A DNA stretch of 64,000 nt from Metellina segmentata (GCA_947359465.1 OX375879.1:89875578-89939577), one strand, 5' to 3'. Shown: positions 33,101 through 41,228, counted from the first letter of the stretch. The notes: a model not told the origin generated them from the sequence alone. Made by a program: numbers and translations.

Positions 33101-35099
33101 ATGAAAAAATGCACTCGTGGACACATTTTAGAAACAATAAAATTTTTAAAAGTTATGCAAACAGCATACCTACCAACTTTTCTGTAAATCTGTGAACGCA
33201 CTAGTTTTCAAGCTTCCATGCTCTTGAGGACACATCTTTAGGAGTGTAGAGGTTTCATGAACACGAGGTACCTTCATGATCTATTTTTTTCCCATGGAGT
33301 TTACTGCCTCTGGTAAATATGGGGTCATGATCCCAGGTTGCCCAAGTGATCATTTCACAAATTTTGTGGTGCTGCATGGACAAATATGGCTCTTGCACCA
33401 TAAAACCCCAAAACAACCAATCTTCTAGATGGAAAAAATGTTTACTGGCTTTTTAAAGGAAAATTTTTTTTTATGTCAGTTTTGAAGTTTTAACAGTAGC
33501 AGCAGTTCAAATATTTATTTTCCATATGATCTCAAAATAGTTCGAGACATTAGTCATTTTGTAAATTGTTCTATGCAAAGTGTCGAATAATAACAAACTC
33601 CCCAACATCCAATCATTTCATTGTGGCCTATGTTGCCTTTACCATGCTCTGGTGTACTTTGAATCAAACATGCATGTTTTTCTTACAGGCTTCTAGGAGA
33701 GTTCCCCTGTGTGTAACATGTGATTCCTTTTATCGTTCATCATATTTTAATCAATTACCTTTTTTAAATCAGCACCATTGTTTTTAATGACTCCATTTTA
33801 AACATCATTACATATTTGGTGGGAAAAAATTTCCAAATCGTAAGTTTTTATACAGCATTGATTTTTTTTAATTTCCTATTTTTTATCTATCATAAAAAAG
33901 TGCCACATCTCATCTGTTTTTGAATGAACACAATCATCAGCATTTTTAAATTGCCATTGTACTAATTTTTACATTAATGGCATTGTAATTTCACACTGTT
34001 TTCAATTTCTGTTCAACATTAATTATCAACTTTTATGTTAATGCATAACTTAAAGGAAATAAAATTTAAAATCCTTTTATATATTGTTGGGCTTGGCTAC
34101 TAATCTGACTATTCCCTGGTTTTATTGGATTGCTTTTGAGATTGCCTTTGGCACATCTTGTCCTACTTAGTACCTATTGCCGTCAAACCCCAACATGGTG
34201 GATGGCACTGGAGGAATTCAACTCCACATCCCTACCCTTGTGAGCCTCAATCAAAATTGGGATTGCAATTTTGGCCATAATATAAGAAGAGTTTAATCCA
34301 ATAGGGATAGGGTTCAGGTATTTGTACAGGTAAGGTGATTTGCTGTATGATTTACCATACCAATATGCATGGTAAGCAATGCAATTTTAATAGTTGAACA
34401 CATTTTTCAGTTTCTTTTAGACATTGGTTTTACAATTTAGTCTAAGGATTGAATAGATCTTTATTGTGTTATATGATGCACTTGTATCTCTTTCTTTTGC
34501 CTTGTGTTTGGTTCAGTATAGACAACTATGCTCTTGTGCCTTAAACTTATATCTAAATGAAACAAATCTACATTTTATTTTCTTTGTCTTTCAGGTTCCA
34601 TGGGTACCAGTTATACCTGTTCTAAGTGTGTTTGTGAATTTTAATTTGATGCTGAAGCTTCCAATTAACACATGGTACCGATTTCTATATTGGATGATAG
34701 CTGGTGAGCAATGCCTTTATTATATCTAATTTGTGAAATATTTTATTCTCGTCGAAATATGTCAATAAGTTAAGTCTGTCAATGTTTTTAAATGCTGGTA
34801 AATTTATACAAGCCTTAGGTGAAACAGTTAATCTTGCATATGAATTTTTATACACTATAGTTAGTAAAGTAATGATAAATTCTCTTGTATTCTCACTGTT
34901 AGTTAATTTATCAAATTATACAATGATCATAATTACTTTTATTTCAGGATTTGCAATTTATTTTACATATGGTGTATGGCATAGCACTGAACGAAAAACT
35001 GTTGCTCCTACATTACCACCTGTATATGAAGAAAGGCTCTCTGAATCTGAAGACGAAGTCAAAACAGAAAAATCTCCTCTAATAGCAGAAAAAAGCTGA
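12020..35099 (+). CDS. SLC7A: Cationic amino acid transporter (SLC7A1-4/CAT family), 13 coding exons
   Basis: This gene encodes a multi-pass plasma or endomembrane permease that moves arginine, lysine and ornithine in the CAT family. The exons are 12020-12140, 13972-14091, 15973-16101, 16329-16484, 18100-18360, 23813-24035, 25699-25838, 25942-26044, 27503-27586, 31304-31542, 31929-32095, 34595-34703 and 34948-35099. They join to 2004 nt, 667 residues plus TGA, with GT-AG introns of phases 1,1,1,1,1,2,1,2,2,1,0,1. Family blocks run in order: FDLTFLGVGSTLG near 35-47, [16 protein letters not shown] at 83-98, [37 protein letters not shown] and [14 protein letters not shown]. Glu107 in VGEF matches a glutamate reported essential in mouse CAT-1. 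Length fits the family (about 620-660). The start has good context (AACAATGG) with a putative acceptor just upstream. The SLC7A1/2/3 subgroup looks closer than SLC7A14; the exact orthologue is not settled. Confidence 0.95.
12141..13971. other. CAT intron 1
   Basis: A 1.8-kb AT-rich intron. No repeat family or open frame recognised. Confidence 0.8.
13972..14091 (+). CDS. SLC7A: CAT exon 2, residues 41-81
   Basis: It completes the glycine-rich [18 protein letters not shown] motif, the substrate-binding helix break of APC-superfamily segment 1, and carries segment 2 ([20 protein letters not shown]). The acceptor is tattcag and the donor gtatgt. Phase 1 on both sides. Confidence 0.93.
15140..15703. 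mobile_element. hAT element in CAT intron 2
   Basis: The element spans 15148-15695 (548 bp). Ends are CAAGGGTTCC and GGGAACCCCTG, flanked by GGCTATAA (15140-15147) and GGGTATAA (15696-15703), an 8-bp target duplication with one mismatch. It has no coding content but carries a 26-bp tandem array. Subterminal GGCACCC repeats occur near both ends. Confidence 0.75.
15477..15570. repeat. 26-bp tandem repeat, 3.6 copies
   Basis: The unit GATACAGCTACTCGCGATAT + GCTAGT occurs at 15477, 15503 and 15529, with a partial fourth from 15555. Only one substitution separates unit 3. It lies inside the intron-2 hAT element. Confidence 0.95.
15973..16101 (+). CDS. SLC7A: CAT exon 3, residues 81-124
   Basis: It encodes [20 protein letters not shown], a CAT signature loop, then [20 protein letters not shown], membrane segment 3. 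Glu107 corresponds by position and context to the glutamate reported essential for transport in mouse CAT-1. The acceptor is ttttcag and the donor gtaagt. Confidence 0.94.
16329..16484 (+). CDS. SLC7A: CAT exon 4, residues 124-176
   Basis: It starts with [18 protein letters not shown], continues through a variable loop with two N-glycosylation sequons (NET, NAS), and ends at the start of segment 4 ([15 protein letters not shown]). The intron before it is only 227 bp. The acceptor is tactag and the donor gtaagt. Confidence 0.92.
16909..17575 (-). mobile_element. Tigger/pogo-like element in CAT intron 4
   Basis: The left end is TA|CAGAACTCCAATTATCCAGATC and the right end inverted is TA|CAGTGGAAACTCCAATGATC, both followed by CCAGATCAC-type sequence, with TA on each side as in pogo targets. 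The element is about 667 bp and carries a transposase C-terminal remnant on the minus strand. Confidence 0.7.
17124..17351 (-). pseudogene. Tigger transposase C-terminal remnant
   Basis: The minus-strand frame includes [20 protein letters not shown] and [19 protein letters not shown], resembling the acidic C-terminal tail of Tigger/jerky-like transposases (DLGF...DDE, then ...KAFE...WLEQQ). The catalytic DDE domain is absent. It is antisense to CAT and within an intron. Confidence 0.5.
18100..18360 (+). CDS. SLC7A: CAT exon 5, residues 176-263
   Basis: This is the longest coding exon (261 nt). It holds the rest of segment 4, the [19 protein letters not shown] segment, a hydrophilic loop ending [19 protein letters not shown], and [13 protein letters not shown], among the best conserved CAT blocks. 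The acceptor is ttttttcag and the donor gtaaaa. Confidence 0.94.
20205..20470 (-). mobile_element. Helitron-like end(s)
   Basis: Inverted, 20214-20250 reads CAGCACGGGCAATGCCGTGC then TAGCCACGCAGTGGCTAT, like the ends at 111-129 and 7760-7797 but with CTAT instead of CTAG. AAACCAACACCACGG at about 20334 also matches the window start (about 78-92) in the + direction. Confidence 0.4.
20480..20833 (+). repeat. SINE1 tail amplified as about four tandem units
   Basis: Units of about 90-100 bp repeat the SINE1 tail: CTCGGAT...CTTAGG(G)GATTGAT, then CCGGACCGT.GT.AATAGC, TTG.GTTGCT and ACG.TAATTAAAAATTACC. They end near 20545, 20650, 20745 and 20833. The head and body of the SINE are missing apart from GTGACCGTGGTTG at 20460. 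Confidence 0.75.
21408..21972. repeat. CAGGGTTCCCA...CCTTGAAAAG repeat, two ends
   Basis: Left end CAGGGTTCCCATGGGCCTTG and right end inverted (CATGGTTCCCACTCTTTGGT) bracket several AAAGTACTTGAATTT copies. This is a DNA-transposon-like structure of about 565 bp. No clear target duplication was seen. Confidence 0.5.
22370..22677 (+). mobile_element. Possible solo LTR in CAT intron 5
   Basis: A GC-richer block in an AT-rich intron has CCAAT (22480s), TATAAAA (22527-22533), AATAAA (22607-22612) and ends ...CATTACA followed by ACTGGTTGG, which resembles an LTR end and primer-binding start. No partner LTR or gag/pol was seen and the left edge is unclear. Confidence 0.35.
22940..23010 (+). repeat. 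SINE2 3' fragment
   Basis: TTTGTCCACTATTGGACCTT then GTGCCATAATACTCAAACCA is a diverged SINE2 3' end. Confidence 0.45.
23813..24035 (+). CDS. SLC7A: CAT exon 6, residues 263-337
   Basis: It begins [20 protein letters not shown], directly continuing GFDCIATTG across a 5.5-kb intron. It then gives [20 protein letters not shown] and the segment ending [11 protein letters not shown]. The donor AG|gtattt gives phase 2. The open frame runs into the intron up to 24093, which could be mistaken for a terminal exon. Confidence 0.94.
24580..24800 (+). repeat. SINE2/SINE1 chimera in CAT intron 6
   Basis: SINE2 sequence (ATTCCTCCCTGGGTG, 24608-24622) changes abruptly to a SINE1 tail (CCTCGGATCTTTCCCTTATG to TACGACGTTAATTACAAAAC, 24623-24711), then returns to SINE2 (TTACTTGATATTGTATGTCT and CTTGTGCCATAAAACCTCAA). 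Confidence 0.7.
25699..25838 (+). CDS. SLC7A: CAT exon 7, residues 337-384
   Basis: It encodes [20 protein letters not shown], the conserved cytosolic motif after segment 8, then [19 protein letters not shown] and VSGVFTG. The acceptor is tttttcag and the donor gtaatt. A 103-bp intron follows. Confidence 0.95.
25942..26044 (+). CDS. SLC7A: CAT exon 8, residues 384-418
   Basis: It encodes [20 protein letters not shown] followed by [14 protein letters not shown], a canonical CAT membrane pair. The acceptor is attttag and the donor CG|gtaagt, phase 2. The following intron contains a Helitron. Confidence 0.95.
26300..27330 (+). mobile_element. Non-autonomous Helitron in CAT intron 8
   Basis: The 3' end is diagnostic: AGGGGG (27312-27317), loop TGGAG, CCCCCT (27323-27328), then CTAG (27327-27330) followed by T. 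GCGAAGCAAAGCGAGCAGG precedes it. It has no coding content, and an internal segment is duplicated. The 5' boundary is not clear; 26300 is approximate. Confidence 0.65.
26634..27022. repeat. Tandem duplication of about 188 bp inside the Helitron
   Basis: Two diverged units share TGTACTCTTTCTTACGGTAC, ATTACTATTA and GATCAAAAGTTGGT..TACAAA. Starts are near 26634 (AAATTCGGGA) and 26822 (AAATTCGGAA). Confidence 0.8.
27331..27350. repeat. (TA)n microsatellite
   Basis: Ten TA units lie directly after the Helitron 3' terminus. Confidence 0.9.
27503..27586 (+). CDS. SLC7A: CAT exon 9, residues 418-446
   Basis: A short exon (84 nt) that encodes [19 protein letters not shown] and the start of the long cytosolic linker between the permease core and the last membrane segments. 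The acceptor is ccttgcag and the donor GA|gtaagt. Linker sequence is poorly conserved, so identity rests on frame and splice sites. Confidence 0.85.
27906..27947. repeat. Perfect 16-bp inverted repeat in CAT intron 9
   Basis: CCCAATCCCTCAAAAG (27906-27921) and CTTTTGAGGGATTGGG (27932-27947) are perfect complements around a 10-nt spacer. Part of the arm recurs at 27952-27962 (GATTGAGGGATTT). Confidence 0.9.
28442..28708. mobile_element. hAT MITE with perfect 8-bp duplication
   Basis: The element spans 28450-28700 (251 bp) with ends CAGGGGTGCAGAA and TTCTGCACCCCTG (the latter preceded by ACATA), flanked by GTTCTGAA on both sides. Non-coding, in CAT intron 9. Confidence 0.9.
28850..28907 (+). 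repeat. SINE2 3' fragment
   Basis: GTGTGTCCACTAACGGACCT then TATGCCATAGTACCCAAATC is a diverged SINE2 3' end. Confidence 0.45.
29010..30249 (-). mobile_element. hAT element inserted in a SINE1 tail
   Basis: The element spans 29018-30241 (1224 bp). Ends are CAGGGGTCGGCAACCT and AGGTTGCCGACCCCTG, flanked by CCTTAGGG at 29010-29017 and 30242-30249, a perfect 8-bp duplication. That octamer belongs to the SINE1 tail, whose two halves resume on either side. Transposase remnants lie on the minus strand. Confidence 0.9.
29210..29690 (-). pseudogene. hAT transposase remnant (GTF2IRD2/ZBED-like)
   Basis: On the minus strand, 29690-29515 reads [28 protein letters not shown] and [11 protein letters not shown], like the hAT core (VRWLSRGKVL..F..L..EI). 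After a gap, 29400-29210 reads [20 protein letters not shown], a stop, then [12 protein letters not shown] and [10 protein letters not shown], the C-terminal dimerisation block (STYLCEQAFS). The N-terminal catalytic part is missing. Confidence 0.8.
30350..30640 (+). pseudogene. Non-LTR retrotransposon C-terminal fragment
   Basis: An open frame reads [38 protein letters not shown] and [17 protein letters not shown], ending at TAA 30638-30640. The ARLRT...HY.G...C..C....T..HI...CP pattern is the Cys/His end found after RNase H in spider and other arthropod LINEs. The upstream ORF is absent. It lies in CAT intron 9. Confidence 0.75.
30775..30978. mobile_element. piggyBac-like MITE, copy A
   Basis: It begins TACCCTCCAAGTGGTTTTGA, followed by GGCGATATCTCGTCC, and ends CCTGGAGGGTTAA. 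It matches the 51344-51561 copy in order and spacing. TTAA at the right edge suggests a piggyBac-type target. Confidence 0.6.
31304..31542 (+). CDS. SLC7A: CAT exon 10, residues 446-526
   Basis: It encodes a serine-rich acidic linker ([14 protein letters not shown]), a basic stretch ([10 protein letters not shown]), and then the start of the next membrane segment ([10 protein letters not shown]). The serine-rich part could be phosphorylated. The acceptor is aattgtag and the donor gtaagt. The sequence is clade-variable; placement rests on phase and the downstream join. Confidence 0.85.
31929..32095 (+). CDS. SLC7A: CAT exon 11, residues 526-581
   Basis: It encodes two hydrophobic segments ([14 protein letters not shown] and [20 protein letters not shown]) and ends with [12 protein letters not shown], matching the RQP...LSFK block in vertebrate CATs before the last segments. 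The donor AAG|gtatgt is phase 0, the only phase-0 intron in the gene. Confidence 0.93.
32377..32394. repeat. 18-bp perfect palindrome with E-box core
   Basis: AGTATCACATGTGATACT is a perfect palindrome; flanking TCAGAAG...CTTCTGA extends the symmetry. A related TGTATCACATGTAATACT is at about 32518. It lies in CAT intron 11. Confidence 0.85.
33295..33425 (+). repeat. SINE2 3' part in CAT intron 11
   Basis: CCCAGGTTGCCCAAGTGATC precedes GGACAAATATGGCTCTTGCA and CCATAAAACCCCAAAACAAC, the SINE2 3' end. Confidence 0.5.
34495..34570 (+). repeat. SINE2 3' fragment in CAT intron 11
   Basis: TTGTGTTTGGTTCAGTATAG and CTATGCTCTTGTGCCTTAAA resemble SINE2 GTGTTTGGCGCAG...GGCTCTTGTGCCATAAAA. It ends 24 bp before the exon-12 acceptor. 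Confidence 0.45.
34595..34703 (+). CDS. SLC7A: CAT exon 12, residues 582-618
   Basis: It starts [20 protein letters not shown] and continues with [17 protein letters not shown]. This is the conserved CAT C-terminal membrane domain (V-P-x-x-P-V-x-P-x-L-S). The acceptor is tctttcag and the donor gtgagc. Confidence 0.95.
34948..35099 (+). CDS. SLC7A: CAT exon 13 (terminal), residues 618-667
   Basis: It encodes the last membrane segment ([14 protein letters not shown]), then a cytosolic tail with an acidic patch (SESEDE) and EKSPLI. The latter fits the [D/E]xxxL[L/I] dileucine sorting motif recognised by AP adaptors. The stop TGA is at 35097-35099. Endosomal or lysosomal sorting is inferred from the motif only. 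Confidence 0.94.
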
Positions 35100-35577
35100 T
35101 TGATAAATTAAAAACTGGATGAGTAGTAAACTTGTCTTGCTACACAAACATTCCCCTTTTAGCTGGGTTATGAGTAGCTTGTTAACATTGGCATTAATGA
35201 AATGTGATAATGTAATATTGCTGGGTGAGGACCTTTTCTTTTTTTAACATAGTAGTATTTAGCCCTGAACAGAAAATAAGGCTGTTTGTCTTTCCTGTAT
35301 TTTATATGGAATATCTTTAATTTTTAAACTATTATTTGTCTTCAATACACCTAGAATATTACCCAAGAGTGATTGATTTTGTTTTTTAACTATCTTAATT
35401 TTAAGTGTTGTCAAATTATGATGGTCCAGACAATGTGGTATGTGCAGCAAATAAGTAAAACTGTTTAGATTTTATGTGAAAATTCATTGGAAATGTTTGT
35501 AAAATGTATATAGTGTGTTGACTATGTACAATGGTGTACTGTTATATATTTTGATTGTAGATATTGTAAATAATAAA
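35100..35577 (+). other. CAT 3' UTR with first poly(A) signal
   Basis: Noncoding sequence after the CAT stop codon. The first good AATAAA is at 35572-35577 in a T-rich setting. Very AT-rich DNA continues to about 36.7 kb, so longer 3' UTR forms are possible. Confidence 0.6.
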
Positions 35578-35699
35578 TTTTTAAAATATTAGTTCAATGC
35601 TTAAAAATTTGCATTGATATTAATGTAATTTGTGATAATTTGTACCAAAAGTAGATCTACAAATTAATATTTTCCCATTACCCTTCAAAAACATTAATA

Positions 35700-38180
35700 T
35701 AACTTTTACACGTTTCTTTTTTATTATTCTGCTTTTATACTCTTGAATTTATTATTTATAACCGAAAAATAATTTTGTTTTAGATATTGTTTAATAGTCA
35801 AGAAAATTATAAATGTACCACTAATTGCATAATATTGTAACTTAATACTTCACTTAATTTAAATTAAATGCCAACTTAATTTTTTTTGTAAAATTTATAA
35901 AACAATTTTTATTGTAATTAATGGACATATACACCTTTTAATTACTTTAATCATTGTATTGTTTTCAAACGATTTAGTGATTAATATTTTAATTAGTAGG
36001 TAACAAAATAATTTTTTTTATTATGTATAAGAAAACAGTTACAAGACATCCAAATTAGAATTATTCAATATATATTTTTAACTGTTTACCGTAGTAATAC
36101 TAGTTTTCAGCCCTGTGAATAAGATTTTTTTCCCTGGATGTTTTTGTCAGAACATTAAACTTGATTTTAATTATTTTTATAACTTATTTTTGTGCTCTTA
36201 GTCATTAATCTTTGTATCAGTTAAGTACTTAAATTTCCACTTTTTGTTTGCAGCAGTTTGATAAGTATAACCTTGCAGAATCTTATTTTTTTAAGACTCA
36301 CAATTTTTTTATACCTTTATTATATTTAAAATTTTATTAATTGAATGAAATTTATTTAAAAATTGTTGGTTTTTATTTTTACGATTATTTAAAATGCTAC
36401 CTTTTCTATTTACTTTTATCTCATCATTATGTATTCTCAGAATGAGAACTTTAACACTTTAAACAAAAAAATTTCCATTTGTATATTTAATCTCTTGATG
36501 AAGATTCTCAATATTTATCATGTTTGACTTACATAGAAATATTTATTTTGTCATAAGTTATTGAATGTTGTACTACTGGACCCCATATGTATATTTTTGT
36601 ACCTTCCAATTCAGTATTTAAATTCCCCAATTGAAAATCTCAAGCTGAAGATGTATGTGGTTGATTTGTTAACTGGTGTACTGCAGTAACTTATGCATAT
36701 ATCATTTTCCCATTAAAAACTTCTTATAATTTAAGTTTCTTTGGAGTTTTCAATTCAATATAAAATCTTAAATGCTACAACATGTAGGGCTCTTCTATTT
36801 TTGTAAATGTTTTGATGTATAACACCTGTGGTAAATTGCAACAAAACTTTAACTTAAAAGTAAGGTATAAAAAAATATACTGATTAAAATTTTTTTTTAA
36901 AGTTGGATTTATTTGATTTAAATCCGATTGTTTTTGTTTTATTTAAACCGAATTTTTTATAATTCATTAATTCCTTACCCATACAAAAAACTTGCTAGAT
37001 TTGAGACATCACTAGTTTCTTAATAGCTTTAACTTACATAAAATTTGAATTAATATATGATGTATAACATTAGTTTTTTTGGAAATGTAGCTCATTAAAT
37101 TTTTTAAAGATTAAAATGCAACAGGAATGTGCAAAGTTACTGGTCAAAGTCATGATCACATGATAGAATCAATGCAACGACCACAAGTACCTAGCATAAG
37201 TGTTTGTCCATATGGTTCTCGAGCAGCTTGGATTACTTTGATTATTGGCCATAACTGGTGACATGAAGTTTTTGGACCTAGTGAAATGAAGCTGCATGAA
37301 CCCCACCGACACCACATATTTTAAATTTAGTATAAAACTATCAAGAAATCGGACACAAACTTCAGAATTTTTTTGCATTATATATTTATCGTGAATAAAA
37401 CGTATTGAAGTTTGTTAGTTGCTATAAGAATAATTGGTTAAAGACTTGTTTTTCAAAAAATTATCATCAGCAATAGCTTTTTGACTTGCAAGAAATACTC
37501 ATTTGTAAAAAAAAAAATTTAAGATAAATTACAAAAAAAATTGACATGAAAATATGTAAATTCAAATTTTAAAAAAGGCCCGTTTTTCAAAATTTTAAGA
37601 TATTTGAAAACACAAGTATTTCATAGATGCATTCCTAGCACACAAAGGGCTTTATTTTTGCAGAAAAAAAAATGAAATTGAATAGCATAAAAGTGTAATA
37701 CCATCTCCCAGAATTTTAAGCTTTCAATATTGTACTCAATCACTAAAATTGCTTTCTACTTCTATCCATGATTATTTTGTCAACATACTCTATTATCAGT
37801 TGAGTGAATTAACTTTTACATTCAAAAAACTTTCTTTGTATAGATACAAAATAGTTATGCAAGTCGTGTAAAGAATTCCTTGAGATCAATGCATAAAAAA
37901 TAACCCGTTTAATACACAAAAAATGACAATTTTAATATTTTCAATTATAAAGATTTATGTGCAAAATTGGAATGCTTGTGAATTAGAAAAGCTTTTAGTT
38001 GTATCTTAAGTTTATTTTTTCCCATGAACATGCAATATTAAACAAATTAAAACGTCTTAAAAAAGAATGCAAGTTGCCAATATTTTATTAGTTCCAGAAC
38101 ATATTTCGAGTATCTTCACCCATCAGAGGGTAGTTTAAATTTGGCTATGAGCGATTTAATCGCATGGAATCTTTCAAACA
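35700..38180. other. AT-rich DNA downstream of CAT
   Basis: No gene, SINE or terminal repeat seen, apart from long A/T runs. The minus-strand frame at 37169-37378 has no recognisable features. Confidence 0.5.
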
Positions 38181-38186
38181 AAACCC

Positions 38187-38300
38187 ACGCTGATCATGTG
38201 GAAGTTTGGAGAGTGGGGTACAAACTCGGATAAGACCGGATTTGTTCCCGAATCGTCGCCAATAGTTCGTACTGCCCCAGAGATGTTAATTATAATACTT
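38187..38300 (+). repeat. SINE1 body fragment
   Basis: CACGCTGATCATGTGGAAGT then TTGGAGAGTGGGGTACAAAC and CCGAATCGTCGCCAATAG match the SINE1 body and tail with several gaps. Confidence 0.6.
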
Positions 38301-38776
38301 GCCTATACCCACGCTGGTAAACAGGCTTGTGACACCTGTTGGTCTTTAGGGGAGAATATTCTTAAGAATCACTGTAGAATATGTAGGCGAACCCCACCTG
38401 TTGCTTTGAGTATAAGCCAAGTTCTTAGCATGAATAAAATAACATGAATCTTGCACATACTTATTTCATTTTCTATGTTGAACGTTATGCAGAAAAGAAT
38501 TAACTATAAAATGTTGATATGAATAAATGATTTTTAAAAAATCACTTGATTTAAATCGGCATGCCATGATTTTTGCTATACGTAAGAATACGTGTCAAAA
38601 TTTATACGATTTAGCCATATAAAGAACGGATTTTCGGATAAGTGGTATAATTTTCGAGGTAGTTACTAATATCTAAACTTTAGAAGACGTTTAGAGATGG
38701 CAACAACTACTGCTTCGCAGTTTTAACTGGGAAACAATCGAACTACCAAGAAAATTTTATATGGAAAAAAAATTTC

Positions 38777-39055
38777 CGATCGGAAGGTTCCAGGTCCGGA
38801 CATGGATGTTTGTAAGCGTATGGTGTAGAATCGGCTGGTGCACCTTACATCTGTCGTGGTCGAAAAGTCCTCACGTTGGGTTGGTGTGGAAATTTGGAGA
38901 GTTGGGTGCCAGCTCAGGTATTGCTTCGTCACCTGACCTTGGTCAAAATTATTAAGGGTTGTCCTCGGGTTTTTTTCCTTAAGGGATTGAACCAGGACCG
39001 TTGTCGATAGCCCGTTGTGTTGCTCTAGTAAGACGTTAATTAAAATTACAAAAAA
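38777..39055 (+). repeat. SINE1 copy
   Basis: It runs from the head end (GATCGGAAGGTTCCAGGTCC) through CATGGATGTTTGTAAGCGTA and GTGGAAATTTGGAGAG to the tail (GGACCGTTGTCGATAGCCCG ... ACGTTAATTAAAATTAC). The A-box half is missing. Confidence 0.85.
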
Positions 39056-39074
39056 TTTCCATTTTAATATTCTG

Positions 39075-39362
39075 AAGATCGGAAGGTTCCTGTTTCGAAT
39101 CCGGGTCCGGGCATGGATGTTTGTGAGCATATGGTGTAGAGGCGGCTGGTGCGCCTTAAATCTGTCGTGGCCGAAAGTCCTCACGTTGGGTTGGTGTGTA
39201 AGTTTGGAGAGTGGGGTACGAGTTCAGGTGTTGCTTCGTCATCTGACCGTGGTTCAAAATTACGAGGTGCTGTCCTCGGATATTTCCCTTAAGGGACTGA
39301 TCCCGGACCGTCGTCAATAGCACGTTATGTTGCTCTAGTACGACGTTAACTAAAATTACTAA
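39075..39362 (+). repeat. SINE1 copy
   Basis: Begins GATCGGAAGGTTCCTG TTTCGAATCC, with a B-box, then the standard body (CTGTCGTGGCCGAAAGTCCT) and tail, ending GACGTTAACTAAAATTAC. Confidence 0.88.
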
Positions 39363-39439
39363 TTACCATTTTAATATTCATTTTTCTATCTATTGAGACC
39401 AACTTTTCTGGCGGTTAAGGTGATAGCCTCTAGGTAATT

Positions 39440-39685
39440 GGTAATTTTAGTTAACGTCATACTAGAGCAACACAACGGGCTATTGGCGACGGTCCGGGTA
39501 ATGGTAATGGTAATTTTAGTTAACGTCGTACTAGAGCAACACAACGGGCTATTGACGACGGTCCGGGATCAGTCCCTTAAGGGAAATATCCGAAAACAAC
39601 ACCTCTTAATTTTGAACCACGGTCAGATGACGAAGCAACACCTGAGCTGGCACCACACTCTCCAAACTTCCACGCCAACCCAACT
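39440..39685 (-). repeat. SINE1, inverted, with doubled tail
   Basis: Read on the minus strand it runs from the body (GCGTGGAAGTTTGGAGAGTG) to the tail, which appears twice; GGTAATTTTAGTTAACGTC occurs at 39441 and 39508 on +. It joins head to head with the + copy starting at 39686. Confidence 0.8.
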
Positions 39686-40055
39686 GTAAGCGTATGGTGT
39701 AGAGGTGGCTGGTGCACCTTAAATATGTCGTGGCCGAAAGTCCTCACGTTGGATTGGTGTGGAAGTTTGGAGAGTGGGGTGCCTGTTCAGGTGTTGCTTC
39801 GTCATCTGACCGTGGTTCAAAATTACGAGGTGTTGTCCTCGGATCTTTCCCTCAAGGGAGTGATCCCGGACCGTCGTCAATAGCCCGTTGTGTTGTTCTA
39901 GTATGACGTTAACAAAAAATTACCAATTACCCGGACCGTCGTCAATAGCCGTTGTGTTGTTCTAGTATGACGTTAACTAAAAAATTACCAATTACCCGGA
40001 CCGTCGTCAATAGCCCGTTGTATTGCTCTAGTACGACGTTAACTAAAATTACCAA
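39686..40055 (+). repeat. SINE1 with tail in three tandem units
   Basis: It starts within the head (TAAGCGTATGGTGTAGAGGT), has the full body, then the tail unit CCCGGACCGTCGTCAATAGC ... ACGTTAACTAAAAAATTACC repeats three times (ends near 39922, 39988 and 40053). Confidence 0.85.
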
Positions 40056-40085
40056 ACCGAAATGAACAGTCTTCTGACCGTGGTC

Positions 40086-40408
40086 GCCGACCAACCGGTA
40101 TAGTGGTTAAGGTGTTAGCATCTAGATCAGAAGGTTCCTGGTTCGAATCCGGGTCCGGGCATGGATGTTTGTAAACGTATGGTGTAGAGGCGGCTGGTGC
40201 ACCTTAAATCTGTCGTGGCTGAAAGTCCTCACGTTGGGTTGGCGTGGAAGTTTGGAGAGTGGGGTGCCAGCTCAGGTGTTGTTTCGTCATCTGACCGTGG
40301 TTCAAAATTACGAAACGTTGTCCTCGGATCTTTCCCTTAAGGGACTGATCCCGGACCGTCGTCAATAGCCCGTTGTGTTGCTCTAGTACGACGTTAACTA
40401 AAATTACC
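40086..40408 (+). repeat. SINE1, most complete copy (tRNA-derived)
   Basis: This copy has a tRNA-like head with an A-box-like TATAGTGGTTAAGGTG (40099) and a B-box GGTTCGAATCC (40140-40150), then GGGTCCGGGCATGGATG. The body has TCGTGGCTGAAAGTCCTCAC and GGAGAGTGGGGTGCCAGC; the tail is ATCCCGGACCGTCGTCAATA to ACGTTAACTAAAATTACC. About 320 bp. It is probably transcribed by RNA polymerase III from the internal promoter if active. Confidence 0.9.
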
Positions 40409-40545
40409 ATTACCATCTGACCGTGGTTAAAAAATTATGTGGCGTTGTCCTGGAATCTTTCCCTTGGGGATTGATCCCGGATCGACATCAATAGCCCTTT
40501 GTGTTTCTCTAGTACGATGTTAATTAAAATACCTACCTATCAAAA
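40409..40545 (+). repeat. Additional SINE1 3' half
   Basis: CATCTGACCGTGGTTAAAAA leads to a second, more diverged tail (TTGATCCCGGATCGACATCA ... GATGTTAATTAAAATACC). Confidence 0.75.
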
Positions 40546-40884
40546 GGAACAGCAAACCCGTTTCCGCACGGTTTGTGTTTTGCAACTGACAGTTAAAAAT
40601 TTTTTAAATCTTGGTCTATATAATTATCGCAATATAGCAAATAACCACATGGAGGGGGGAATAAAATTATGCCTTTCTACTGCCCCTTAAGTTTGTTTTT
40701 CCTGAAAAATTGCTGTAACTTAAATAAATCGTAAGATCAATGAATAGTGGCATTTATTTTTCTACCAAATTTTTTGACTTGCACTCTTCCACAAGGGTTG
40801 AGATACCTAATTCCATAACCAAAAGAGGAGCACAAAATTATTTTTTGATTCATTGCGTTAACTAACCGCATTTAGTTAAAACAG

Positions 40885-41145
40885 TAGCGTAGTGAGACTG
40901 TTTGCAAATTTCGATGATTATTATCGTTATTGATGATTGTTCACAAAGTGAGGACAGAAATTTCTGTCAACAGATCCTGGGATTCTGACCTTGTCACCAT
41001 CTTAACGGACTCCATACCAAGGCGCTTGCAAAAAGTCATTGACTACGACGACCACTACACGTCTTTATTAATATTTATAACTTGATTAAATTCCGAACAT
41101 TTATACGCTCCCTCAATGGTTTTTATGGATTTTCTAGGAAATCCG

Positions 41146-41228
<83 letters not shown>

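Noticed and set aside
40099..40160. Possible functional tRNA gene
   Set aside because: A- and B-box-like sequences are present, but the acceptor stem does not close and the sequence continues into the SINE1 body.
39438..40416. Several frames of 60-150 codons repeating peptides such as [16 protein letters not shown]
   Set aside because: They are translations of SINE1 tails in different copies, not genes.
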